Origin: Paenibacillus methanolicus
GTDB lineage: Bacteria > Bacillota > Bacilli > Paenibacillales > Paenibacillaceae
Direction: 5' to 3'
DNA length: 64,000 bases
Assembly (NCBI RefSeq): GCF_008124765.1
Contig: NZ_VNHS01000005.1
Coordinates: 62,001-126,000, forward strand
Numbering within the stretch: position 1 is the stretch's first letter; each line of letters begins with the position of its first letter. Both the position numbers and the translations under genes were made by a program. Below the pieces are notes generated by a model. That model did not search any database. It saw nothing but the letters and a program-made list of their open reading frames with translations, and was not told the origin of the DNA. Shown here piece by piece: positions 8,133-17,238 of the stretch.

Positions 8133-9662
8133 ATGAGCAGTCAAACGAAAACAGACGTTATCTTAATTGGTGCCGGAATCATGAGCGCAACGTTGGGGGC
8201 GCTGCTGAAGGAACTAGCGCCGGAATGGAAGATTACGGTGTTCGAGCGCCGCGCGGTCGCGGGCGAAGAGAGCTCCAACGAATGGAACAACGCGGGCACG
8301 GGACACGCTTCCCTCTGCGAGTTGAACTACACGACGGAGAAGCCGGACGGAACCGTCGACATTAGCAAGGCGATCAAAGTCAACGAAGAATATCAGGTTT
8401 CCAAGCAGTTCTGGTCTTATCTGGTCAATAGCAAACTGATTCGCAACCCACGGGACTTCATCGTCTCCGTACCTCATATGAGTTTCGTTCAAGGGAATAA
8501 AGACGTCGACTTCTTGCGCAAACGCTACGCGGCCATGTCGGTCAATCCGTTGTTCGCGGGAATGGAGTTCTCCGAAGATCCGAGCAAGCTGGCCCAATGG
8601 ATTCCGCTGATGATGAATAACCGCGGCGCGAATCAGCCGATCGCGGCGACGAGAAGCGAAGCCGGAACGGACGTCAACTTTGGCGCTCTGACGCGCATGA
8701 TGCTCGACCACCTCGAGAGCAAGAACGTCGACATTCAGTATAACCGTCAAGTAGACGACATCAAGCGCGCGGGCGACGGCTCATGGGAATTGAAGGTTCG
8801 CAATGCCGGCAGCGGCGCGGTCGAGCGCCATACGGCGAAGTTCGTCTTCGTCGGCGGCGGCGGCGGCAGCCTGCATCTGCTCCAGAAATCCGGCATTCCG
8901 GAAGGCAAGAGCATCGGCGGCTTCCCTGTCAGCGGTCTGTTCATGGTGTGCAAGAACCCGAATGTTGTCAAGCAGCACAATGCGAAAGTGTACGGCCAAG
9001 CGCCGGTCGGCGCGCCTCCGATGTCCGTTCCGCATCTGGACACGCGGCTCATCGAAGGCAAGGAATCGCTGCTGTTCGGGCCATTCGCCGGCTTTACGCC
9101 GAAGTTCCTGAAGTTCGGCTCTAACCTGGATCTGTTCAAGTCGATCAAGCCGCATAATCTCGTCACGATGATGGCGGCAGGCGTGAAGAACATGTCGCTC
9201 ACCACGTACCTGATCAAGCAGTTGATGCTGTCCAAAGAGCAGCGGATGGAAGAGCTGCGGCAGTTCATCCCGAACGCCAAGAGCGAGGATTGGGAATTGA
9301 TCGTCGCCGGCCAGCGCGTGCAGATCATCAAGGATACGGCCGCCGGCAAAGGCACGCTGCAATTCGGCACGGAGGTCATCAGCGCCGCCGACGGTTCGAT
9401 CGCCGCGCTGCTCGGCGCTTCGCCGGGCGCGTCCACCGCGGTGTCCGTCATGCTCGAGGTCATCGAGAAGTGTTTCCCGCAGCAAGCGAAGGCATGGGCG
9501 CCGAAGATCAAAGAAATGATTCCATCGTATGGTCAGTCGTTGTTGAAGAATCCGGCACTTATTCGCGAAATTCATGCCTCGACGTCGCAAACCCTCGGTC
9601 TGGTCGATCCTGTATCGGCGGCGAACAGCGACGAACCGAGCCGCAACGAAGTATTGATCTAA
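8133..9662 (+). CDS. mqo: Malate:quinone oxidoreductase
   Basis: This 509-residue FAD-dependent, membrane-associated enzyme oxidises malate to oxaloacetate and passes electrons to quinone. It is an alternative to NAD-dependent malate dehydrogenase in the citric acid cycle. The FAD-binding Rossmann motif [14 protein letters not shown] is near residues 9-22, followed by the conserved [37 protein letters not shown] and the C-terminal [14 protein letters not shown] also fit the family, and the length is normal. AAGGAAGG precedes ATG 8133. It is a single-gene unit with its own promoter, leader and terminator. Confidence 0.97.
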   Translation: MSSQTKTDVILIGAGIMSATLGALLKELAPEWKITVFERRAVAGEESSNEWNNAGTGHASLCELNYTTEKPDGTVDISKAIKVNEEYQVSKQFWSYLVNSKLIRNPRDFIVSVPHMSFVQGNKDVDFLRKRYAAMSVNPLFAGMEFSEDPSKLAQWIPLMMNNRGANQPIAATRSEAGTDVNFGALTRMMLDHLESKNVDIQYNRQVDDIKRAGDGSWELKVRNAGSGAVERHTAKFVFVGGGGGSLHLLQKSGIPEGKSIGGFPVSGLFMVCKNPNVVKQHNAKVYGQAPVGAPPMSVPHLDTRLIEGKESLLFGPFAGFTPKFLKFGSNLDLFKSIKPHNLVTMMAAGVKNMSLTTYLIKQLMLSKEQRMEELRQFIPNAKSEDWELIVAGQRVQIIKDTAAGKGTLQFGTEVISAADGSIAALLGASPGASTAVSVMLEVIEKCFPQQAKAWAPKIKEMIPSYGQSLLKNPALIREIHASTSQTLGLVDPVSAANSDEPSRNEVLI

Positions 9663-9671
9663 TTCATAAAC

Positions 9672-9710
9672 AGGGAGCTGGTGCCATCGGGCATCGGCTC
9701 CCTATTTTAT
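9672..9710 (+). terminator. Terminator of mqo
   Basis: AGGGAGC (9672-9678) pairs with GCTCCCT (9697-9703), with partial extra pairing inside the loop, followed by ATTTTATT. It lies 10 bases after the mqo stop codon. Confidence 0.8.
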
Positions 9711-9819
9711 TGTTCGGCGGAGGATTCGTCGCGGCGGGCGTATCGAACCGGAACTTTTTGGGAAAATTCTCGTCTGAGGTGGTACGTAAGCGTTCGAGAA
9801 AAGCGAAGGGGGATGCGCC

Positions 9820-12079
9820 ATGCGGAGATGGCGTCTGATGGCGATGGCGGCAGGCGGTTTGCTTTTGGCAGGCGTCGTTGGGTATTCGTGGAGCCGTCGC
9901 GGAGCGATTCTGGTCGCAGACGCTGCAAGATGGGAAGGAGGCGGATTTTCTAACCGGTCTGCATGTAGCGCAAGGAAAGGGGAGCGCTGGCGGGAAGGTG
10001 CTGCTCACCAGCTTCAAGGGGCGGACGTGGCTGATCGATCGGACGAGCGGTCAAGTGCAGGCAAGCGCGGGCGCCGCCTATCCGGCCTTCGGCGATCCAG
10101 GCAGCTCGCCGGTGCGCGAGCTGCTCTTCCCGTCGCCGGATCTCGGCCGCATGGTGTATCAGCCGAAGTCGGGTCGGGAGTTCCAGGTGCTTGATCCGGC
10201 TGGCGGCAAGACGATAGGCTCTTTCGGATTCGGCGAAGCGACGGCGCTCATGGACCCGGGAATTAGCTGGAATGCCGAGAGCACGCGATTCTATCAGGAA
10301 TTCGGCGACGCGAGCCGAGCCTTCGCGGCGAGTTCGGACACCGGGCTGAATCTATACGCGCAGAGCGTCCGGTTCTACAACCGGAACGGCAAGCCGGAGC
10401 GAACGTTCACGCTGCGGGGGCCGACGGACGCGCGCATGAACGTGTACGGCTGGGCGTCCGAACACGAGGTGTGGCTGGAGACATTCCGCGTCTCAACGCC
10501 GAAGCCGGATGACCAGCCGAAGAAGCGGAATATCGCATATAAGCGGTACGATATCCAGACAGGCGTATTGACCGACTACCGAACTGTCGGCTCGCCGGAG
10601 GACTTGAAGCAGCCGGAGATCGTGCAGCCGTATGACCAGCTCGCCGCCTTTATTCGTGGAACGATCCTACTCGCCGACAATAAGAGCCGTACGATCTGGC
10701 CGGCGCCGAATCCGGCGTCCGCCATCGAGACGGAGCAGGGACTCTACCTGCATGTGCCGTCCGACGTGGGGGACGCGCTCTATCGATGGACGAAGGAGAA
10801 GCCGGATTGGCGATGGCTGGACGGACGAACGGTCGTGAGTAACCAAAGCGGTGAGATTGGCCCGGCATGGCGATTCGATGCGCCTATCGTCCATCAGGAT
10901 CGCTGGCTGGTCTACGTCGAGCCCGATCCGGTCGGCGACGATCGGATGAAGGCGGGCAGCGATCGAACGATTCGCTACGCGAAGCTCGCGGAGCGGATCA
11001 AGCAGACGGCAGGCGGATTGCCGATCCTGCCACCTTCCATCTCGGACGCGCCGGAGCAGCACGAATGGTGGAAGATGGATGGCTACTACAAGCCGGCCGA
11101 GAAGGCAACCGGCGCGCGCGTGCAGGGGAAGTCGCGATATGGAACGATCCGGCTGAAGCCGCTGGCGGGCGAGCTTGAATACGGCCGGCAGTATTACGGA
11201 GACTATGCGGTTAGCTTCCAAGCCAAGACGGGCGCCGTCAGCGAGCTGCCCGCCATTCAAGGACTCCGGCTCGAACAAGAGTCCGGCGTATCGCGTATGG
11301 AACGCATCGAATTCGATGGCTGGGACCTGCTGCTGTTTCGCCCGCAGCAATACCGCTTCAGCAAGGAGTTGGGTCCCCATTATCCGCGGTACTTGCGCGC
11401 CTATGCGGTGACACGCGAAGGTGAAGCGTTCCCGCTCGTCTTCCGGTATGCGGACAGCGCAAGGGGCGTGGGCGAGCGCAGCCTGGCGGAGCTGCCGCTG
11501 GACGACAATCAGCCCGTGCGGCTTCAAGGCGATGCGATCGTGATGACGGCGGGCAAGGATCGGCTTGAGCTGACGCTGCAGCCGAATTTGGCCGGGCGCG
11601 AGCTCGTCGTGACGGGCGCTACCGACCGGAAGCGCGAGAGCGAGCAGCTGCGCCAGCTTGCGGAGCGGTATACCGAGCTGATCGAGCAGGCTCTCGGGCT
11701 GGACGAATACGTGGATTTGCCGGGAGGACGGACGGAAGCGAATAAACTGCTCGCGCTATTCTCCGAGGAGGCGTGGACCAATCCGGGCTTTCAGCGGATG
11801 AAGGGCGATTTCGACGAGCAGCGCGCCAGCGGTCATCCCTCCCGCTCCTTCTCCTGGCCGCCGATCGATATCCGATCCGTCTCGCCGGATACCGTGCGCT
11901 TCACGATGACGCTCAATCTATTCTACGCGATCGGGCACGCCGCCCACTTGGAGGTCGCGCTGAAGTTGGAAGACGGCGTCTGGAAGATCCATGTTCTCGG
12001 AACGCTGGCGACGGAGAAGGGCGAAGGGGTGCCGGGTTACGATGGTTTAGTGATCGAAGATCCATTGCGCTTGGAATAG
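9820..12079 (+). CDS. Large exported protein of unknown function with frameshifted signal peptide
   Basis: The main reading frame is open from 9839, with TTG 9878 as its first standard start, and encodes about 733 residues. It lacks a proper start: no ribosome binding site precedes TTG 9878. One frame away, ATG 9820 follows AAGGGGG and encodes MRRWRLMAMAAGGLLLAGVV, a typical signal peptide. Removing one G from the GGG at 9880-9882 would join the signal peptide to the main frame. The body has repeated beta-rich stretches with W and Y, compatible with a beta-propeller, and a C-terminal domain ending in LKLEDGVWKIHVLGTLA. I do not recognise the family. It may be a real frameshift mutant or a one-base sequence error. 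Confidence 0.75.
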
Positions 12080-12114
12080 CGGAAGGGACTTCCTCAATAA
12101 CGTAGAAGAAAGTG

Positions 12115-12163
12115 CGCGGCGTTTATTCGGTCCCGAATGGAATCGAAAAACGCCGCGTTTTTT
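12115..12163 (+). terminator. Rho-independent terminator
   Basis: CGCGGCGTTT (12115-12124) pairs with AAACGCCGCG (12148-12157), followed by six T residues. The loop contains a second small palindrome (ATTCGG/CCGAAT). It closes the upstream large-protein gene. The following 220 bases up to the next gene hold no other recognisable feature. Confidence 0.88.
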
Positions 12164-12383
12164 GGCGCTCGAAGGGGGATGCGGACGAGGAATGTCGACC
12201 CGTCTGCTCTTGTATTCCGAAGGCTTTCAAAGCCGCGATTTCCCTGAAAAATAACGATTTACAAGCGAAGCCGCACTCGCTATCTTTAGTTATGTAAGGG
12301 CTTCCAATTGATTGGCATAAGCAGTCGCATCGCGGGAGCGCGCATCAGGGATGAAGAATCGAACGATGAGGAGAGGACTGTCG

Positions 12384-13664
12384 ATGAGCAAGCGAATCGT
12401 GCACAGCCTGAACTATATGGCGGATTTTCACTGCATCGGCCCGGCCTGCGAAGATACGTGCTGCGCCGGCTGGCGGATCGATATCGACCGCGCGACTTAC
12501 GGGCGCTACGAGCAGCTTCTTCATCCCGAGCTTGACGGGCTCGGCGGTCAAATCGAACCCAATCCGGATTCCGACCGGGACGAGAATTTCGGCCGGATGG
12601 TCATGCAAGCGGATCAGCGCTGTCCGCAGCTGCGTTCGGACAATCTATGCCGCATTCAAGCCGCGGTCGGCGAAGGCTATCTGTCCGACGTTTGCTCGGC
12701 TTTCCCGCGTATCACGAATAAGGTGGAAGGACAACTCGAGCGTTCGGCCTCCCTCTCCTGCCCGGCGGCGGCGCGTCTCATTTTGCTGAACGAGCAGGGC
12801 ATTCGGTTCGTCGTTATGGAGGAAGAGGCGGAGCAGCGGCATATACTAGCCCGGCAATGGCCGCCCGCCGATCGCCCGAGCGGCGATCCGTACTGGAAGC
12901 AGGTGCGCGCCCTGTTGATCGACATCCTGCAGACGCGGACGCTTCGCATCGAGGACCGGCTGCTGAAGGGGGCCGAGCTGCTTCACGCGGTACAGACATG
13001 GGACAAATCCGAGGAACCGGATACGATCTCCGCAAGACTTACCGCGATCGCCGGGGAGCTGGCGCAGGGAACGATTCCGTCTCGCGATGGTGCTGCTCGA
13101 CCTTCTTTGCCCGAACGGATTCGGCTGCTTCGCAAGTTGTTGGAGGCGCGCATGGTCATGGGCATTCCGAATCGGCGGTATGTCCAATGTCTGACGGAAG
13201 TTTTCGGCGGGCTCGCGTATACGAGCAGCGAATTGACCGACGACAGCCTAACCCGGTACATGAACGGCTATGACCGCTATTATGCGCCGTTCATGCGGGA
13301 GCATGGCTATTTACTGGAGAATTATGCGGTGAACGGCTGTTACCAGCTGCTGCTGCCGCATTTGCATAAGCGCGATCCGCTGATCGGCTGGCTGCATTTG
13401 ACGGCCCAATTCGCGCTGGTCGAATTCCAACTGGTCGGCATGGCGGCCCGGCTCGAAGCGCGCTTCGGCTTGGACGACGTCGTCCGGCTGATCCAGTCGT
13501 TCTCAAAGACGATGGAGCACGCGCCGCTGTATCAGAAGCGGATGATCGGGATGCTGAAGGAGACCGGCGTTCCGCCGCTTGCGCTCATCGAGCAGCTGGT
13601 TGCGCCGACCGGGCTGGAGAGACCGACAGCCGACGAGTCCGAGCCGCCGCTTATGGCGATGTAG
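12384..13664 (+). CDS. fliB: FliB-type lysine-N-methylase family protein
   Basis: This 426-residue protein resembles FliB, which methylates lysines of flagellin in enterobacteria. The family hallmark is the cysteine cluster near residues 15-30, FHCIGPACEDTCCAGW, together with later cysteines (CPQLRSDNLCRIQ, VCSAFPR, LSCPAAAR). These are thought to hold an iron-sulfur cluster. ATG 12384 follows GAGGAGAGG; upstream in-frame ATGs lack such a site. No flagellar gene is nearby, so the target protein is uncertain. Such orphan FliB homologues are frequent in spore-forming Firmicutes. Family assignment is firm, substrate is not. Confidence 0.88.
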   Translation: MSKRIVHSLNYMADFHCIGPACEDTCCAGWRIDIDRATYGRYEQLLHPELDGLGGQIEPNPDSDRDENFGRMVMQADQRCPQLRSDNLCRIQAAVGEGYLSDVCSAFPRITNKVEGQLERSASLSCPAAARLILLNEQGIRFVVMEEEAEQRHILARQWPPADRPSGDPYWKQVRALLIDILQTRTLRIEDRLLKGAELLHAVQTWDKSEEPDTISARLTAIAGELAQGTIPSRDGAARPSLPERIRLLRKLLEARMVMGIPNRRYVQCLTEVFGGLAYTSSELTDDSLTRYMNGYDRYYAPFMREHGYLLENYAVNGCYQLLLPHLHKRDPLIGWLHLTAQFALVEFQLVGMAARLEARFGLDDVVRLIQSFSKTMEHAPLYQKRMIGMLKETGVPPLALIEQLVAPTGLERPTADESEPPLMAM

Positions 13665-13700
13665 GCAGACGAGGCGTGCTTGGGACGATAAAAGCTAGAG

Positions 13701-13723
13701 AGGCACCCGAGCCGGGTGCCTTT
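13701..13723 (+). terminator. Terminator-like hairpin after the FliB-type gene
   Basis: AGGCACCCG (13701-13709) and CGGGTGCCT (13713-13721) form a perfect 9-bp stem with a 3-base loop, followed by TTCGACTTT. The T-run is weak. Confidence 0.7.
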
Positions 13724-13846
13724 CGACTTTACGAGGGGAGCGCCCTGTTAAGTCTGCAACAGTTTCTAGCTGATGGATTATCCAAATTGTGGTAAAGTAG
13801 TGTTCTCGAGGAAAGGTTGAACTGACCAGGAGATGAGGTGTAGATA

Positions 13847-14995
13847 ATGCGAGATGAAAAGTCGGATAATGAGCCCCAAATCGAATATGCGCACATGCAG
13901 TCCATATTGAGAGAAGTCGTAACCTCGCATTCTTTGCAGCTGCTAACATGGACGATTGTCCCGCTTGGAGAAGAGAAAGAGGAGAGCTCGGTCTTTCGAA
14001 TCTCCTGTTGCTATGCGGAACAAGAGGGGGAGCGCCGTTGCGCCACCGTGATTTTGAAAATTTTGCAACCGGATGCCAAGCGAGATCGAGTCGATCATTA
14101 TTATTATTGGAAACGCGAGGCGCTGGTTTACGGTTCGGGCATGCTCCGCCAGCTCCCGACGGATATGGCGGCTCCGCAATGCTATGCCGTGGAAGAGAAG
14201 GAGGACGGGACGGTCTGGATCTGGCTTGAAGATGTCGACCTCGAACCGTTGCGGAGCGATTGGGATTTTGAGCAGATGAGCGAGATCGCCTTTTTGCTGG
14301 GGAAATTCAATGGCTATTACTTAGATGCGACGCGCCTCCCGACCGATCATCCATATGTATGCCGACATTGGATTCGATCGTGGGTATCGGTCTGTGCCGC
14401 TTATGCCAAGCCGATCGACGAGCAGAGAGCGGCGTGGGATCGCCATTTCCAGAGGGAAGCCGTCGTGTGGGAACGTTATGTTAGGCAAAGAACCCGCGTA
14501 CAACGGCTAGTAGATACCGTAGAAGCGCTGCCCCGCGTATTTGCGCACCAAGACGTGCATGGTGACAATATATTTCTCGTTCAACGGCACGGTCGGTCTT
14601 CCCTGCTCGCAATCGACTGGCAGTTTGCAAGTATCTCGGGGGTGGGTGAAGAGCTCGGCAGAATGTTCGGCTATGCCTTGCTGAAGAAGCGAATCCCGAT
14701 CGAACAGGCGATGGAGTATCGGCAGTCGCTCATTGCGGAATACCTGCGGGGACTTCAAGCGACGGGATGGACGGGAGATTGCCGGCTAGCCCGCTTTGGT
14801 TTTATGGCCACGGCAGCCCTTCGGTTCATCCTGGTTGTCGATAAGCTGCTCAAGCAGGCAGAGGGGGGTTCCATGAAGGAAGGCGAGGAATGCCGTCATT
14901 TATGGCAAGTTGCGGAGACATTGCTGGATATGGCGGATGAAGCTTGGGCTGTTCGAGATGAAATCATTAGACCTTTGCATGTATCCACGAGTTGA
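13847..14995 (+). CDS. APH-fold phosphotransferase (aminoglycoside/choline kinase-like)
   Basis: This 382-residue soluble protein has the catalytic loop HQDVHGDN near residues 232-239 and the metal-binding AIDWQ near 256-260, both typical of aminoglycoside phosphotransferase/choline kinase folds. It should transfer phosphate from ATP to a small hydroxylated molecule, which cannot be named from sequence. The first 120 residues form the ATP-binding lobe. ATG 13847 follows GGAGATGAGG. It ends directly before a small lipoprotein gene in the same frame. It is a distant relative of the kinase at 50306. Confidence 0.85.
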   Translation: MRDEKSDNEPQIEYAHMQSILREVVTSHSLQLLTWTIVPLGEEKEESSVFRISCCYAEQEGERRCATVILKILQPDAKRDRVDHYYYWKREALVYGSGMLRQLPTDMAAPQCYAVEEKEDGTVWIWLEDVDLEPLRSDWDFEQMSEIAFLLGKFNGYYLDATRLPTDHPYVCRHWIRSWVSVCAAYAKPIDEQRAAWDRHFQREAVVWERYVRQRTRVQRLVDTVEALPRVFAHQDVHGDNIFLVQRHGRSSLLAIDWQFASISGVGEELGRMFGYALLKKRIPIEQAMEYRQSLIAEYLRGLQATGWTGDCRLARFGFMATAALRFILVVDKLLKQAEGGSMKEGEECRHLWQVAETLLDMADEAWAVRDEIIRPLHVSTS

Positions 14996-15016
14996 AGTGA
15001 GGAGGAGGCCGACGAT

Positions 15017-15442
15017 ATCAAATTCAACGTATATGTTCTCATTCTTGCCGCTAGTCTAACGGTTGCGGGCTGCTCGAATAAAACGAGCGTTCCGGACATG
15101 AGCATCCTCAGTAGTTCCTTCTCGGTCGGCGCTGTCTCTTCAGAACAAACGGATTGGCTTTCACAAAAACTGACCTACTCAATCGTGATACAAAATCCGG
15201 AACGAATCGGCATGGTAGACGACGCGGATGTGATCCTATCGACGATCATCAAAGATAAAGTAGAGCGTCTCTCCAGCGAACGTATTCAAGATGACGATAA
15301 AGGGACGATCACGATTTCCGGTGAAGTCATTTTCGATGCAAGGGGAATGACCAAAGAGGAAATCTCGCAATTCAACCTTCTTAAGGGCGTCCAATTCATG
15401 GGTGATGATAATCGGGAGTATCTGCTTCCTGTCCTTCGTTGA
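15017..15442 (+). CDS. Small lipoprotein with apparent ATC start codon
   Basis: The open frame encodes a lipoprotein signal peptide (KFNVYVLILAASLTVAGC, lipobox VAGC) followed by about 120 residues ending in REYLLPVLR. A perfect GGAGGAGG (15001-15008) lies 8 bases before the codon ATC at 15017, exactly where the initiator belongs. There is no ATG, GTG or TTG in frame between the upstream stop and ATG 15098, which lies after the lipobox. Either ATC initiates poorly, or ATG mutated to ATC, or the base is a sequence error. The function of the mature protein is unknown. Confidence 0.7.
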   Translation: MKFNVYVLILAASLTVAGCSNKTSVPDMSILSSSFSVGAVSSEQTDWLSQKLTYSIVIQNPERIGMVDDADVILSTIIKDKVERLSSERIQDDDKGTITISGEVIFDARGMTKEEISQFNLLKGVQFMGDDNREYLLPVLR

Positions 15443-15549
15443 TAAAATAGGAAAAGGCATCGCCACGGTAAATGATGAGTTGGTTTGCGAAGCGGAGATC
15501 ATGTTCGCCTTTCATTCCATTCAGAGACAATAGAAAGCGGGAACAAACG

Positions 15550-16572
15550 ATGAGCATAACGTTACAACGCGTGAATAGCGCAGCAGACATAGCCGAGCTT
15601 GCTCGATTGGCAGCGGACATTTGGCGCGAATATTACATCGCCATCATTACGATGGAACAGATCGACTACATGATCGGCCAATTCCAATCGGTAGTCGCCA
15701 TTACGGATCAGATCGAGCGTCAGGGCTACGAATATTATGCGATGCAGGACGACGGCGCCATGGTCGGCTATCTATCGGTCAGACAAGAAGAGACGGGCAA
15801 GCTCTTTCTGAGCAAATTTTACGTAGGCAAAGCGTGCCGGGGACGCGGCTATGCCAGTCAAGCGATGGCGTTCCTCGAGCTGCTGTGCCAAGCGCGCAAC
15901 CTCAGCCATATCTGGCTGACGGTCAATCGGCATAACGAATCCAGTATTGCGGTTTACGAGCGCAAAGGCTTTCGAATCGTACGGGAACAGGCGGTAGATA
16001 TCGGCGGCGGATTCGTGATGGATGATTATGTGATGGAGAAAGAAATCACGTCCAGCGAATCGAACAGCATGCGGGAGCGGCTGGATCAGGCGATTCGGCT
16101 GCGCGAAGAGGGACGAGCCAAGCAGGACCAGGCGATGTTGGCGGAAGTCCGGGCGCTTCTGTTGGCACTGGCGGCCGCTTATCCGGACGTCGCGGAGATT
16201 CATTACCAGACCGGCGTGGCGCATGACAATTCGGGCATGGGCCGAGCGGCGATTCCGTATTACCTGCGCGCCCTCGAATTAGGGCTGACGGGAGCGGATC
16301 TCGAGCGATGCTTGCTTGGTCTCGGAAGCACTTACCGTTCACTGGGGCATTATGAAGAAGCGGTGGCCACGCTGCGCCGGGGGACGAACGAGTTCCCCGC
16401 CAATCGAGCGATCCAGGTGCTTCTGTCGATGGCGCTCTATAATACCGGACAGCACAAGGAAGCCATGGAGCTTGCGCTGACGAACTTGATGGACACCACC
16501 TCGGACGAGAAGCTGCTTTACTTCAAACGCGGCTTAGCGTATTATGCGCAGCATCTAGATGAAACGTGGTAA
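15550..16572 (+). CDS. GNAT acetyltransferase fused to tetratricopeptide repeats
   Basis: This 340-residue protein has two parts. Residues 1-165 are a GNAT N-acetyltransferase: KFYVGKACRGRGYASQAMAF is the acetyl-CoA-binding motif A (variant R/Q-x-x-G-x-G/A) and NRHNESSIAVYERKGFRIV is motif B. From about residue 175 there are tetratricopeptide repeats, for example YYLRALELGL and GHYEEAVATLRRGTNEFPAN. ATG 15550 is chosen over the in-frame start at 15472, which would add residues unlike the family. In related bacteria these domains usually occur as separate proteins, so the fusion suggests a TPR-guided protein substrate. It ends in a good terminator. Confidence 0.87.
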   Translation: MSITLQRVNSAADIAELARLAADIWREYYIAIITMEQIDYMIGQFQSVVAITDQIERQGYEYYAMQDDGAMVGYLSVRQEETGKLFLSKFYVGKACRGRGYASQAMAFLELLCQARNLSHIWLTVNRHNESSIAVYERKGFRIVREQAVDIGGGFVMDDYVMEKEITSSESNSMRERLDQAIRLREEGRAKQDQAMLAEVRALLLALAAAYPDVAEIHYQTGVAHDNSGMGRAAIPYYLRALELGLTGADLERCLLGLGSTYRSLGHYEEAVATLRRGTNEFPANRAIQVLLSMALYNTGQHKEAMELALTNLMDTTSDEKLLYFKRGLAYYAQHLDETW

Positions 16573-16615
16573 CCAACGACGAGGCGGGCTAGCTTGCCTG
16601 CAATGAAAAGCAACG

Positions 16616-16651
16616 AATCCGTCGCCCCGCATGGGAGCGGCGGATTTTTTT
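16616..16651 (+). terminator. Rho-independent terminator
   Basis: AATCCGTCGC (16616-16625) pairs with GCGGCGGATT (16637-16646) with one G-T pair, followed by a T-run to 16651. Confidence 0.88.
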
Positions 16652-16720
16652 ATTACTTAGGAAATCAAGAAATTATGCAACCATACAAGGCGCAACGTCA
16701 CGAACGAAGCTCGAACGAAA

Positions 16721-17207
16721 GCTTTGTCCAAAGGACAATCGCGAGCACATCCCGAAAGGACACATCGAAGACGGCCGCGTGCCGAGTTATGCTTATTAGC
16801 AGAGTCCAGAGGTGAACGTTTTTCGGAGAAAAACGACTTCGGAAGCATATGCTTAAACCTTCTGGTTCCCCTCGACGGGGGACAATGCTGTCAGGTTAAG
16901 GAAAAACGTACGGAGAAGCCAGCGGCGGCCAGCGGTTAACAGGCTTCAACACGCTTATGTCTGAGATGGACTTAAAACTCGCTGAAGCTTTGTCCGCAAG
17001 GACAAAAGCGTGCCACACTCAAGCCTTCCCGCCGACCGCGAACAAGTGCATCAGCACGAAATAGGGAGTCCTGAGCGTTTTCAAAGGAAAACGCACTTCG
17101 GAAGCATACGCTTGGGCAAAGTCCTTTGGTTCCCCTCAGCGGAGGGGGAAGGGGGAGGGAGCAAAAGTCGGGTCAAAGGGGCAGAGCCCCTTTAACCTGA
17201 CAGCATT
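16721..17207. repeat. Two-copy structured noncoding repeat
   Basis: This gene-free stretch contains two diverged copies of one unit, starting at 16721 and 16987. Both have hairpin A (TTGTCC-AAA-GGACAA at 16724; TTGTCC-GCAA-GGACAA at 16990). Both have hairpin B (CGTTTTTC-GGA-GAAAAACG at 16817; GCGTTTTC-AAAG-GAAAACGC at 17075), then ACTTCGGAAGCATA and GGTTCCCCTC with a pyrimidine-purine hairpin. Stem sequences change on both sides so that pairing is kept. A 17-base inverted pair CAATGCTGTCAGGTTAA (16883) and its complement (17191) links the ends, with AAAGGGGC-AGA-GCCCCTTT at 17175-17193. No protein coding is evident. It resembles a dispersed REP- or MITE-like element, which is inference. Confidence 0.7.
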
Positions 17208-17238
17208 GCGGCGGAGGGGGAAGGAGGAGCGAGTCTGG

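Noticed and set aside
12112-12297. 61-codon frame after the large exported protein
   Set aside because: It begins within a rho-independent terminator and shows no coding character.
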